Origin: Hymenobacter qilianensis | Lineage (GTDB): Bacteria > Bacteroidota > Bacteroidia > Cytophagales > Hymenobacteraceae | Direction: 5' to 3' | Length of the DNA stretch: 64,000 nt | NCBI RefSeq assembly: GCF_014489555.1 | Contig: NZ_CP060784.1 | Span: forward strand, 2,604,001-2,668,000 | Shown: piece by piece, positions 25,765 through 36,119 of the stretch | Numbering within the stretch: position 1 is the first letter of the stretch | How the letters are laid out: each line of letters starts with the position of its first letter | The notes under the pieces: generated by a model | The model's input: the letters and a program-made list of their open reading frames with translations, nothing else | Databases searched by the model: none | What the model was told of the DNA's origin: nothing | Program-made: the position numbers and the translations under genes

Positions 25765-27803
25765 CTACAGCTGCGCTAATGCCTCAGCCACAGTATGAAC
25801 CGGCTGTTGGCAAGCCCGATTGAAACACACGTAAAGCGTGGTTTGACCACCAAGCGCCGGGCGCTGCTGCAATAAGGGAAGCTCGTCGGTAGGAGTGAGG
25901 CTACCTGCTAACACCACATTGGGCAAAAAGTGCTGACTCAGTTCTTTTCGGGCCTCTTCTGCCTCAGGTCCCACAATCGCAATTTCGGCCGTCGGCCGCA
26001 GGAAGGCCGCATACAAGCTAGCCCAATTGGTGAGGTGCTGCGGTTCTTTTATCATCAACTCCTGCACTTGCGCCAACATGATAGCGGCCAGTTCGCTCTG
26101 GGGTGCTTTTTCTAAGTGCAGGCCCAGCCGGTGCAGGTTGTGCGCCATGAGCGAGTTGGAGGCAGGAATGACATTGTCAAATAGCTCCTTTTTGCGGGCA
26201 ATTAAGGCCTCGCCATTGGCATCAGTATAGAAGAAAAGATTCTCTGCTGGATCGAAGAAGTTTTCCTGTACATAATCAGTAAGTGCCGCGGCCTCACGCA
26301 GCCATTGGCTGTCAAAAGTGGCTTCGTACAGATTCATATATGCCTGAATGACCAAGGCATAATCTTCCAGGAATCCGGCAATTGTGGCCCGGCCCGCTTT
26401 GTAATTGCGCCACAAACCCGAACCATTGCGCAGGTTTGTTTGAATAAATTGTGCGTTGCGCAGGGCTAATTCCAGAAACGATTTATCACCGAAAGCGCGG
26501 TATGCGTTGATGAGGCCGTTGAGCATGAGAGCATTCCAGCCCGTCAGAATCTTGTCGTCGGTAGCGGGCCGCACGCGCTTGGCACGAGCCGCCATGATCT
26601 TTTTCTTCCAGCCCTCCACCAGCTCCGCAAGCACCTGGGGGCAATTTCGTGGGCCAGTGCGAAGTCCTCGTTCGACTGGCGGCGGTGCAGGATGTTCTGC
26701 CCGTGCTCCCAGTTGCCGGCAGCCGTGCAGTTGTAGTAGGCTGAGAACATCAGCTCTTCATCACCCAGAATATCGCGTAATTCATTCTTGGTGAAGACGT
26801 AAAACTTTCCTTCTACACCTTCACTATCGGCATCCAGCGAGGAATAGAACCCGCCTTCCGGACTTGTCAGCTCCCGGCGTACGAACTCAACTGTATCATA
26901 CACCACTTTCTTGTACAACTCGTCCTTCGTCGCTTGATACGCTTCAACATACAGACTGACGAGTTGCCCGTTATCATAGAGCATCTTCTCAAAGTGAGGC
27001 GCAAGCCACTCCTCATCAACCGAGTAGCGGGCAAAACCACCGCCTGCCTGATCATAAATGCCCCCCCAGGCCATTTCACGGAGGGTTCGGTTAATCTGGT
27101 CGAAGAGGTCCTGGTTGCCTGTCAGATGGTGGGCACGCAGCAGAAAGCGCCAGACGCTGGGCATTGGAAACTTGGGCGCCCGGTTCAGGCCACCCCGTTC
27201 CCGGTCAAATTTGCCCCCCAGATTATCCAGTAGCAACTCAAATTGTTTGTCCGACACCGTAGCGGCGGCTGGCCCTAAACTGTATTTAGCCAAGTCGCTG
27301 GTTTGCAGAATATTGGCAAACTGCTCTGCCGATTCATCCAGTTCAGCCCGGTGCTCCCCCTGATATGCTTGGCCGATGCTGGTGAGCAGCTGGGTCCAGT
27401 TGCGCGGTGGGAAGTAGGTGCCGCCATAGAAAGGCTTCGCATCGGGGTTTAAAAATACATTGAGCGGCCAGCCGCCTTGTACGCCCATCGCGTGTACGGC
27501 ATCCATATACACCTGATCCACGTCGGGGCGCTCTTCCCGGTCTACTTTGATGCACACGAAATACTCGTTCATTATCTGCGCAATGGGCTCATTTTCAAAC
27601 GACTCACGCTCCATCACGTGGCACCAGTGACAGGCGGCGTATCCAATGCTTACCAGTATCGGCTTTTGCTCGGCTCTGGCCTTTTGCAGCGCCTCCTCAC
27701 CCCACGGGTACCAGTTTACCGGATTGTGCGCGTGCTGGAGTAGGTAGGGGCTGGTTTCGCGGCTAAGAAAGTTGGTATAAGCGGGCATTTGAGGGCTAGA
27801 CAT
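25765..27803 (-). CDS. DUF255 thioredoxin-like protein (YyaL/SSP411 type), one-base frame break
   Basis: Corrected length 679 residues. The N-terminal thioredoxin-like domain has [21 protein letters not shown] and a redox-type CxxC in AACHWCHVM (Cys58, Cys61). The remaining two thirds form an (α/α)6-barrel, as in N-acylglucosamine epimerase-like or glycosidase folds, with [20 protein letters not shown] and [12 protein letters not shown] typical of the family. The role is unproven, possibly in redox handling or metabolism. The frame breaks at 26637-26641 (five plus-strand Gs for six); the joined junction reads [16 protein letters not shown] short hairpin separates it from the upstream GSCFA gene. 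Confidence 0.88.
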
Positions 27804-27835
27804 AGGATAAAATAGATATGATGCTTGTTAACGAA

Positions 27836-27862
27836 GAAACCCGGCTAAAAAGACCGGGTTTC
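27836..27862 (-). terminator. Hairpin after the GSCFA gene
   Basis: GAAACCCGG faces CCGGGTTTC across nine bases. On the minus strand it follows the GSCFA stop and carries TTTC. It has none of the usual GCCCCC arms, so it is a minority terminator type here. Confidence 0.6.
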
Positions 27863-27872
27863 ATTTTACGTT

Positions 27873-29673
27873 TCAGAAGTAGGTTGGTCGGCCGAGGGTG
27901 CCGGCTTTTTGCGCGGAGGCCTTGCCCGGCGCTTGGGGTCGTTTTAGCAGGCTTTGTTTCCGCCGTGGGGGCATTTCCTGTGCAGGCGCTATGGGAGCGT
28001 CCAAGGCTGGCGAGCTAGGCGCGACCAACGTAAGGGAAAGTTGCTCAGGAGTTGGTGTCGGCGGCTCGCTGGCTGGCTTACGTCGGGCCGGACGAGCAGC
28101 GCGTGGCTTGCTTTCAGACTTCGCCGCAGCTGCTTTAGTAGGTTTGCGGGAAGTTTTGGCTGCTTTTATCTGCGCCGCTGTACGTCGCTTAGGCCGCGCC
28201 GATGCAGGTGTGGAAGTGACCGGCGCTGTTCCGGATTCTGCTACCTCAGAAGTAGCCTGTTCTTCCACTACAGCGGACTGAGCAGAAGCCTCAACAGTTG
28301 AGTCTGTGTAGTCAGCCGTCTCGACTGGTAAGCTGGGGGGCATCTCTACCGCCGCTTCTACTATTTCTGGTTGCTGGGAAGAATCATCAGCAGTCGGAAG
28401 TTCGTCATCTGTTGAATTGGCTAACGACGCGGCCAACTGTGCGGCCTTCTTGCGGCCACTGCGCTTAGCTCCACCCCGCGACCGACGTTTCTTCTTGAAT
28501 GGGGCGGCTTCTGTCACCTCAGGTGTTTCTTCGTCACTCACTGCTTCATCCAAGGCAGGAGGAATGTAGGGCGCAGGTAAAGAAGCAACCGCAGCAGGAG
28601 TTATTATACGCTGGGGGCATTTTCAGCCTCTCCTATATCAATACGCTCTTCTTCATCAACTTCAGGTACCGCAATTGGGTGGGGCTTAATGGGTGCTGGC
28701 AGCGAGTGAAGCTGTTTCTGCACCTCTCGAATTTCTGGCCGCACATCCACTTGGTTGCCAAGCCGTTGCAGACGAGTAAGCGTAGCTTCCAGAAACTGTC
28801 GGTGCTCGGGAGAAGCTGGGTACAGCGGACGGTGAGCCATTGCCTGGCGCACAGCATCCCACTCTTTTAGAAAGCGTCCAAAATTGCTGTCGAAATATTC
28901 GCGCGAGAAACGCTCCCAGACGTATTCTTCCGCCACTGCCGTCGGATGAATCATATCAGCGGCATAGAACCGATAATCCCGCAAATCATCCATTAGCAGC
29001 TCATACGCCGGGAAATACGTCACATCAGGCAACAGCTCGCTGAGGTAATGACAAGCCACCCGCAGTATCGATTTGCTGACCGCGTTCAGTGGCAGCGTAT
29101 CCTTGATATGACGTACAGGACTCACCGTCAGCACAAAGCGCAGCTTCGGATTGCGCCGCCGCAGCAAAGCATGAGTCTCAGCTATGGCATTAATAATTTC
29201 GTCGGGAGTGAGAAGCTCTTTCTCAAACTGGTCAGCAGGCACCTTATGACAATTGCTTACTATTTCCTGCGTTTCACGCAATCGATACGCGTAAGCCGTT
29301 CCCAGAGTCAAAACAACTACATCAGCCGTTTCGAGAAACTGGCCAGTACGCTGCATAAGCTCCTGAATGTGCTGTAGTAGCTCCACGGGCGAGTCGGACC
29401 CTACCGTAGCATGCAAATCATAGCTCTGCCAGCGTCCCCGAGCCGGCACTAAGTGCTGTTGCCAATCCGTCTCCTCTCCGGCTGCTGCCCGTAGCAGTTT
29501 GCAGGCCGACAAGGGATTAAAAACGGTCCCAAACGGATTAGCAAGAGATCGTACTTTATAGTTGCTCAGGCGATTACCCAGTACATCTGAAAAGCAGGAG
29601 CCTATGGTCAGCACGCGGGCCGCGAGCGATAAGGGGTAGGGTGAGGCGTTAGCGGTATTTCAGTACGAAACAT
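27873..29673 (-). CDS. GSCFA-domain protein with a long Ala/Lys/Arg-rich C-terminal tail, two one-base frame breaks
   Basis: Corrected length 600 residues. The start is ATG 29673, giving MFRTEIPLTPHPTP, the usual GSCFA beginning. Only this start restores the N-terminus: GGGG at 29633-29636 should be five. The family motif VLTIGSCFSD follows, then VLTLGTAYAYR, TVSPVRHIKDTL and ADMIHPTAVAEEYVW, features of an SGNH-hydrolase-like fold. A second break at 28613-28617 (five for six Gs) lies in NAPQRIITP. After it comes a ~250-residue tail with acidic patches, then Ala-, Lys- and Arg-rich sequence (FKKKRRSRGGAKRSGRKKA; KRRTAAQIKAAKTSRKPTK). GSCFA proteins are unassigned; the tail is longer than I expect and suggests nucleic-acid or envelope-polymer binding. 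Confidence 0.82.
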
Positions 29674-29840
29674 CAGAATAATAAATGACCAGAAATGGGT
29701 CAATGGGTAAGCAACCTACTCAACTCTCCTCTTTTAGCCAAAACAGCGGTTTTCACCTCCTGTAATGCTAGCCTTCCATTCAGCCAATAGACATGGCATT
29801 TTCAAAGTTACTGTCCTTGATCAAATGAGTAAGGATGATT

Positions 29841-29880
29841 AATAAAAAAGCCCCCAGCATCGCGCTGGGGGCTTTTTTAT
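29841..29880. terminator. Stereotyped terminator after rplI
   Basis: AAT-A7-GCCCCCAGC ... GCTGGGGGC-T6-ATT. It follows the rplI stop on the minus strand, ending the rpsF-rpsR-rplI transcript. Confidence 0.92.
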
Positions 29881-29894
29881 TTAAGCGAAGCAGC

Positions 29895-30338
29895 TTACTC
29901 AGCTACAACATTGAAACGAACCTGATGCTTTACTTCTTTGTGCAGGTTGATAGTAGCAGTGTACTCGCCAACAGAAGTTGGCTCCTGATCAAAAGAAATA
30001 CGCTTGCGGTCTACGTCGATGCCCTTGGCTTTCAACGCCTCAGCAAGCTGAAGCGTAGTCACCCGGCCGAAGATCTTACCGCTCTCGCCTACTTTGGCGC
30101 GAATGTCAAAAGCAACGTCACCAATCTGGTTGGCGATGCCCTGAGCTTCAGTCTTAATCTTTTCAGCCTTGTGCGCCGCTTGGCGTACGTTTTCAGCTAC
30201 AATCTTCTTGTTAGTCTTGTCGGCTAGAATAGCCAAACCCTGCGGGAGCAGGAAGTTGCGACCATATCCAGGCTTTACCGTCACGATGTCGTTCTTGTAG
30301 CCCAGATTCTTTACGTCGTCTTTCAGAATTACTTCCAT
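29895..30338 (-). CDS. rplI: Ribosomal protein L9
   Basis: 147 residues. MEVILKDDVKNLGYKNDIVTVKPGYGRNFLLPQGLA is the conserved RNA-binding N-terminal domain. A lysine-rich connecting helix and the C-terminal domain (FGRVTTLQLAEALKAKGIDVDRKRI) follow. Length and order fit bacterial L9. It is last in the rpsF-rpsR-rplI operon, about 100 bases after rpsR, and its stop is just before a stereotyped terminator. Confidence 0.97.
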   Translation of the reverse strand: MEVILKDDVKNLGYKNDIVTVKPGYGRNFLLPQGLAILADKTNKKIVAENVRQAAHKAEKIKTEAQGIANQIGDVAFDIRAKVGESGKIFGRVTTLQLAEALKAKGIDVDRKRISFDQEPTSVGEYTATINLHKEVKHQVRFNVVAE

Positions 30339-30437
30339 GATTTCTAAATGGCTGATTGCTAAATAGTTGATTGCTGATTGTTACTGATTGTGAAGAATAA
30401 CCATTTGACAACCAACAATTTAACTTTCAACAACTGT

Positions 30438-30689
30438 CTATTTCAAAGAGTCGGTTACGTAGGGCATAAGAGCCAGGTGACGGGCTTTAGCCACGGCCTG
30501 AGCCACTTTGCGCTGGAATTTCAGGCTAGTGCCCGTAATGCGCCGGGGCAGCACGCGGCCCTGCTCATTTACAAACTTCAGAAGGAAGTTCGGGTCTTTG
30601 TAGTCTACGTACTTAATACCGTTCTTCTTGAAGCGGCAGTACTTTTTGCGGGTATCCTGCTTGTGGATCTTTTCGTTGGCGAGGCTCAT
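30438..30689 (-). CDS. rpsR: Ribosomal protein S18
   Basis: 83 residues from ATG 30689 (MSLANEKIHKQ). A longer frame begins at TTG 30707 but would overlap the S6 stop, and homologues align to the shorter start. The body has KKYCRFKKNGIKYVDYKDPNF, LRRITGTSLKFQRKVAQAV and RHLALMPYV, the canonical S18 core. It starts seven bases after the S6 stop. Confidence 0.96.
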   Translation of the reverse strand: MSLANEKIHKQDTRKKYCRFKKNGIKYVDYKDPNFLLKFVNEQGRVLPRRITGTSLKFQRKVAQAVAKARHLALMPYVTDSLK

Positions 30690-30696
30690 CTTCTTG

Positions 30697-31074
30697 TTAT
30701 TGGGCAACTGCTTCCGATTGTTTCTGGGCTTTCTGCTGATTCATTTCTCCGTTGCGGCGGCGCTCGTTATAAGCTACTGCATGCTTGTCCAGCACCGTAG
30801 TCAAAAAACGAATCACACGCTCATCGCGGCGAAATGCTAGCTCCAGCTGGTCCACTATGTTACCCGCGCCAGAGAACTCTACCAAGTGATAATACCCGGT
30901 TGATTTCTTCTGAATTGGGTAAGCAAGCTTTTTGAGGCCCCAGTTTTCAGTGTTGATAATGTCGGCGCCATTTTCCTTAAGCACCTGCGAGAACTTCTCG
31001 ATCGTCTCTTGCACCTGACCTTCGTTCAGAACGGGCGTCAGGAGAAAGACCGTCTCGTAATTTCTTACTTCCAT
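30697..31074 (-). CDS. rpsF: Ribosomal protein S6
   Basis: 125 residues from ATG 31074. MEVRNYETVFLLTPVLNEGQV and then GWGLKKLAYPIQKKSTGYYH-type residues (NWGLKKLAYPIQKKSTGYYH here) are the S6 fold and S18 contact. The C-terminal tail is Gln/Lys/Glu-rich, as often in Bacteroidota S6. An upstream in-frame extension of 15 residues is not used because it passes through the promoter region. First gene of the rpsF-rpsR-rplI operon. Confidence 0.97.
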   Translation of the reverse strand: MEVRNYETVFLLTPVLNEGQVQETIEKFSQVLKENGADIINTENWGLKKLAYPIQKKSTGYYHLVEFSGAGNIVDQLELAFRRDERVIRFLTTVLDKHAVAYNERRRNGEMNQQKAQKQSEAVAQ

Positions 31075-31116
31075 TAGACGGGATGAAAAAATTAAGTGAA
31101 AAACTAAATTAGGGGG

Positions 31117-31124
31117 CAAAGGTA
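31117..31124 (-). promoter_or_regulatory. -7 element TACCTTTG of the rpsF operon
   Basis: On the minus strand TACCTTTG precedes the rpsF ATG by 42 bases and runs directly into CCCCCTAA. It is an exact TAnnTTTG; no clear -33 TTTG is visible. Confidence 0.5.
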
Positions 31125-31446
31125 GCTAAATCGCAGGATATCTGCATTAAACACGCTACTTATTTTTCCTCAAAACCAGAAAATCAACTTCCTGCCAAAC
31201 AACTATATAGAGGTGCCAAATGAGAATTTTTATTGGAACGCTACTTACTCTAAACTAAGTAAAACCTTTCACTGGAAACAGCAGTTGGATAACTAACAGC
31301 TCACGATAATTGCCAAGCGTGCTAGTATCTTGGACTTATATCTGGCGAGTTGAGCTACAACACCTTATTTAGTGCCAAGGTGCTACGAAGTGGGTTTTTG
31401 ATGGGTTTTGCTGTGTTTTCCTTTCCCAAAAATTAGAAGTATCGCT

Positions 31447-31477
31447 TTTGTTTCCTGCGATTCCCGACCTACATTTG
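31447..31477 (+). promoter_or_regulatory. Complete Bacteroidota promoter of the alternative complex III locus
   Basis: TTTG (31447-31450), 19 bases, then TACATTTG (31470-31477). Both the sequence and the spacing fit the consensus TTTG-N19-TAnnTTTG. The -7 element ends 47 bases before the actA start. Confidence 0.65.
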
Positions 31478-31524
31478 TGGCCTTAAGGCACCCCTGCGTT
31501 TCTTTTCCCCAGTGAATTTGTGCT

Positions 31525-32871
31525 ATGGATAGCATCCGACTTCGTACCCTCCCCCATTTCTTTCTTGCTCTGTTTCTGACGTTTGCCTCCGTCGGCCGTG
31601 CTTCGGCACAGGACGTTGGCTCCGCTCCGGATGTGAGTAAAGAAGGAGTGGTCCCAGGGGCTGCAGCCCAAGCTGCGCCCGCTGCCGCCGCAGGCACTAC
31701 TACCGGCGACGCCGCCGCAATTGCCGCTGGCGACGCTTTATACAAAGGTAATTGTGCCCAGTGCCACGCCATCAACGAGGTTGTAGTAGGCCCCGCACTG
31801 AAGGATGTTCACAAACGCCGCCCTATTTCCTGGCTGATTCCCTGGATCAAGAATTCCAGCAAGATGGTCGCCAGCGGGGATGAGTATTCGGTTAAGATCT
31901 TTAACCAGTACCAGAAGCAGCAGATGCCCAGCTTCGCACTGACTGATGCTGAAATCACCTCTATTGTATCTTACATCGCCGCCGAGAGCGAGAAGCCGTC
32001 TCAAGTAACTGCCGGTGGTGCTACTGCCGGAAATGCTGGCCAAGTTGATGGTCAGGAAGCTGCAGGAGCAGGCGCTGCTGGTACAGGCGCGGGTCAATAT
32101 GTTGATTTGCTCTTAATCGTATTAGTAGTAGTTCTGATCGTACTGGTAGTAACGCTGGTTATCATTGCCAATATTATGGGCGATGTGCTGAAAGGTCGCA
32201 AAGACCTTGATGGCCGCGACGTGGAGTTGCTTGATCAGAAGTTTGATTTCAGCAAGATCTATAAGTCTAATCTAGTACGCGGCTTGGCTGTGGGGCTTTT
32301 TGTTCTCGTAGTTCTATATGAGTCAGTACAAGGTGTAATGGCTATCGGTTTGGACCAGGGCTACCAGCCTACTCAACCCATTGCCTTTTCGCATAAACTG
32401 CATGCTGGCGAGAATCAGATCAACTGCGCCTACTGCCACACTAGCGTGTACAAAAGCAAGAGCGCTAACATCCCTTCGGCTAACATCTGTATGAACTGCC
32501 ACTCGCAGATCAAAACGGAATCGCCCGAAATCAAGAAGATTTACCGTGCCATTGAGCGCAAGCAGCCTATTCAGTGGGTACGTGTACACAACCTGCCAGA
32601 TCTGGCTTACTTCAACCACTCACAGCACACACAGGTAGGCGGTATTGAGTGCCAGACGTGCCACGGCCCTATTCAGAATATGGAAGTAGTGTACCAGTAC
32701 TCGCCTCTAACTATGGGCTGGTGCATCAACTGCCACCGCGAGCAGCCGCTTAACACAAAGGGCAACGGTTACTATGACAACCTCGTGAAATTGCACGATG
32801 CTGCCAACCAAGGTGCCGCATTCACTGTGTCATCGAATGGTGGTACTGAGTGCTCTAAGTGCCACTATTAA
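31525..32871 (+). CDS. actA: Alternative complex III multiheme cytochrome c subunit with an extra N-terminal cytochrome c domain
   Basis: 448 residues. The signal peptide ends near ASAQ. A cytochrome c domain with CAQCH and a Met candidate (QQMPSFALTD) covers ~70-155. Two membrane helices follow (about 193-215 and 250-275), then a periplasmic cytochrome c3/c7-like part with five CxxCH motifs (CAYCH, CMNCH, CQTCH, CINCH, CSKCH). This gives six c-heme sites. ActA relays electrons from the quinol site of the complex to a cytochrome c or directly to the oxidase. Family descriptions emphasise five hemes in ActA, so the N-terminal heme domain may replace a separate cytochrome c. It is the first gene of the locus, with a perfect promoter. 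Confidence 0.9.
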   Translation: MDSIRLRTLPHFFLALFLTFASVGRASAQDVGSAPDVSKEGVVPGAAAQAAPAAAAGTTTGDAAAIAAGDALYKGNCAQCHAINEVVVGPALKDVHKRRPISWLIPWIKNSSKMVASGDEYSVKIFNQYQKQQMPSFALTDAEITSIVSYIAAESEKPSQVTAGGATAGNAGQVDGQEAAGAGAAGTGAGQYVDLLLIVLVVVLIVLVVTLVIIANIMGDVLKGRKDLDGRDVELLDQKFDFSKIYKSNLVRGLAVGLFVLVVLYESVQGVMAIGLDQGYQPTQPIAFSHKLHAGENQINCAYCHTSVYKSKSANIPSANICMNCHSQIKTESPEIKKIYRAIERKQPIQWVRVHNLPDLAYFNHSQHTQVGGIECQTCHGPIQNMEVVYQYSPLTMGWCINCHREQPLNTKGNGYYDNLVKLHDAANQGAAFTVSSNGGTECSKCHY

Positions 32872-33008
32872 GTTTGCATATAGCTTAAATGTTAGCCGAT
32901 TTTCTGGTAATACATTAAGCCCAGTAACTCAAAATAATACGTCTTACTTAGAGATCCAACTGAGTTGCTCTCAGGGTTTTGAATCTCCAAGAATATAAGT
33001 CAAACAAA

Positions 33009-36000
33009 ATGCAAGAGTCGCCCAAGTACTGGAAAGGAATCGAAGAGCTAGAGAACTCACCAGAGTTTGCAAAGAATGCTTTCAGCGAATTCGCCGATTT
33101 CCTGCCGGTGAGCGAAAAAAATAGCTCTACTGACGCCACTGTTTCTCCACGGCGTGATTTTTTGAAGCTAATGGGATTCAGCTTAGCTGCAGCCACTTTG
33201 GCTAGCTGTGAAGCACCCATTCATAAAGCAATTCCATACCTGAACAAACCCGAGGAAGTTGATCCAGGCATTGCTAACTTCTATGCTTCGACTTATTTCA
33301 ACGGTGCAGATTACAACAGCGTATTAGTAAAGACTCGGGACGGTCGCCCAATTAAATTGGAGGGAAATCCGGAGTCACCAATTACGCGTGGCGGTTTGTC
33401 AGCCCGTGCTCAAGCATCCGTCTTGAGCTTATATGACAGCGCTCGTCTGCAGCATTTTGCCATCAAAGGTCAACAGGCTGACAAGGATCGCGTTGACCAA
33501 GAGATTCGCAGTAAGCTGGCAGCTACGGGGGCAAAATTGCTATCGTATCACCAACCATTATTAGTCCTTCGACTAAAAGAGCTATTGCTGAATTTGCCTC
33601 ACGCTATCCTGCTACGGAACACGTGATGTACGATTCTCAGTCGCAGTCGGCATTGATACAGGCTAATGGAGGTGTACTGCCTTCTTTCGACTTTAGCAAA
33701 GCTAACGTGATTGTAAGCCTGGGAGCCGACTTCTTAGGTACTTGGGTATCGCCAGTTGAGCATGCTCATCAGTATATCACCAATCGGAAAGTATCAAGCG
33801 ACAAAAAAACGATGTCGCGTCACTTTCAGTTTGAGCCCAACCTTTCTTTAACGGGCTCTAATGCCGATGTGCGCGTACCACTGAAGCCGTCAGAAATGGG
33901 CCAGGCTACGCTGGCACTGTATAATGAGGTAGTAGGTGGCGGTGCTGCATCAACGTATAATAATGCACAACTGAAAAAGGCCGCATCCGAGCTGAAAGCT
34001 AATAGAGGACGTAGCTTAGTTGTAGCTGGCTCAAATGATGTAGCTATTCAAACGCTTGTAGCTGCTATTAACCAGTCATTAGGCAACGTAGGCGCGGCAA
34101 TAGATACTGCAAATCCTTCCTTGGTACGTCAGGGAGACGATGCACGCATGATCCGTCTTGTAAATGAGATGAATGCGGGCAGCGTTGGCGCTGTGATATT
34201 CTATCATGCTAATCCTGTTTATGATCACCCGCTAGCTGCTAAGGTTAAAACGGGGATTGCTAAAGTGCCTTTAAGTATTTCTCTTAATGACCGGTTGGAT
34301 GAGACAGGTAGCCTTTGTTATTACGCTGCTCCTGACCATCATTACCTAGAGTCGTGGAACGACTATGAGCCCAAGCGTGGCTCATTGAGTTTAGCTCAGC
34401 CTACGATTTCGCCATTATTTGCTACTCGTCAGGCTCAGGATAGTTTGCTGACGTGGGCTGGTAACGCCCAGAGCTACTATAATTTCTTGCGTGCCAACTG
34501 GAGAAGTATTCTGGGGGCAATTTCCAGCAAGGTTGGGATAAGGCTGTTCATGATGGTGTTGCTGCTGGTACTCTTTCTCCTGCATCTGCGGCCCCAGTTG
34601 CTGCTGCAATTGATATTAACCAAGCAATCAGTTCAATAACCCGCGCCCCAAAAGGTGCAGGCGTTGAATTCACGCTTTATGAGAAAGTAGGCGTTGGCAA
34701 CGGCTTTGAAGCCAATAACCCTTGGTTACAAGAACTACCTGATCCAATATCTAAAGCTACTTGGGGTAACTATGTAGCCGTACCACGGGATATGGCCGTA
34801 GCGAATGAGTGGGAGCAAGGTGATGTAGTTAAAATCACCGCTAACGGCACATCTATTGAACTTCCTGTTCTCATTCAGCCCGGTCAAGCAAAAGGATCGG
34901 TTAGTATTGCTGTCGGCTATGGCCGGGAGTTGGCTGGAAAAGTAGGGAGCAAAGTGGGAGCAAACGCTTACCCACTAGCCACCGTGCGCGGCAACTCATT
35001 GCAGTATAATGGCATTGCTACGCTGGAGAAGACCGATGCAAAGTCCCCTATAGCTCAGACGCAAACGCATCATACGGTCATGGATCGTAAGCCAGTAGTA
35101 CAGGAAGCTACTTTGGCTGAGTATATTAAGAACCCGAAAGAGGTCACTGAATACGACAAAATCGCCACTCCTGATGGTTTAGAGAAGCCGAATAAAGTCT
35201 CTTTATGGCAGGATTACGAGTACAAAAACCATCACTGGGGTATGGTCATCGACCTGAACTCCTGTATCGGCTGTGGGGCGTGCGTGATCGGTTGCCAAGT
35301 AGAGAACAACATAGCAGTAGTAGGCAAGCAAGAAGTAATTAATCGTCGTGAGATGCATTGGTTGCGTATTGACCGCTACTATAGCTCAGATACAACCAAA
35401 GAGGATTTTGCGGAAAAAGGTAAGCTAGACACTTATGCAGCAATGGAGGATCCATCGGAAAACCCGAGTGTGATCTTCGAGCCAATGCTATGCCAGCACT
35501 GCAATCATGCTCCTTGCGAGACGGTTTGCCCAGTGCTAGCTACAACGCACAGCAGCGAAGGCTTAAATCAGATGACCTACAACCGTTGTGTAGGGACTCG
35601 CTACTGCGCTAATAACTGCCCTTACAAAGTGCGGCGCTTTAACTGGTTCTCTTACTACACAAACGAAAAGTTTGAAGCAGTGAACGGTCATATGTTCACT
35701 GACCTTGGTCGCATGGTTCTGAACCCCGATGTAACCGTACGGGCACGCGGTGTAATGGAGAAGTGCAGCTTCTGTGTACAGCGGATTCAGCTTGCTAAGC
35801 TTGAAGCTAAAAAAGAGCGTCGTCGTCCGGTGGATGGTGAAGTAGTAACTGCTTGCGCTCAATCTTGTCCTACTCAAGCTATCATCTTTGGTGACTTACG
35901 TGATCCAAATTCACGTGTATCACAAGTTACTCGTCGTGAGGATGGGGAGCGTGGCTTCCACGTACTCGATGCCATTAACGTGCAGCCAAACATCACGTAT

Positions 36001-36048
36001 CTGACTAAGATTCGTAATGTGGAGCCAAACAAAGAGCTAACAGTCTAG
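33009..36048 (+). CDS. actB: Alternative complex III iron-sulfur subunit ActB, two one-base frame breaks
   Basis: Corrected length 1013 residues. The N-terminal part is a molybdopterin-oxidoreductase-like domain without cofactor, introduced by a Tat-type signal with RRDFLK and a lipobox-like LASC. The C-terminal part carries the cluster cysteines: CIGCGACVIGC (~752), CQHCNHAPCETVC, CVGTRYCANNC and CSFCVQRIQ ... CAQSCPTQAI, fitting three [4Fe-4S] and one [3Fe-4S] cluster. Breaks at 33527-33531 and 34513-34517 each show five Gs for six; the joined junctions read ATGGKIAIVSPTI and ILGGNFQQGWDKAV. I start at 33009 (MQESPKYW). ActB conducts electrons within the complex. Confidence 0.93.
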
Positions 36049-36119
36049 AAACAGCGAAGGGACAAGGGATTATATCACTGGTAAAATAGCTCGTCTCGCC
36101 ACTTTTTACATTCAATATT

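Larger units (their letters stand above)
31075..31524. promoter_or_regulatory. 450-base divergent control region between rpsF and the respiratory locus
   Basis: No gene is supported here. It holds a -7 element for rpsF (minus) and a full -33/-7 promoter for actA (plus), with ~320 A/T-rich bases between. One GGGGGCAAA word overlaps the rpsF -7 element. Confidence 0.6.
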
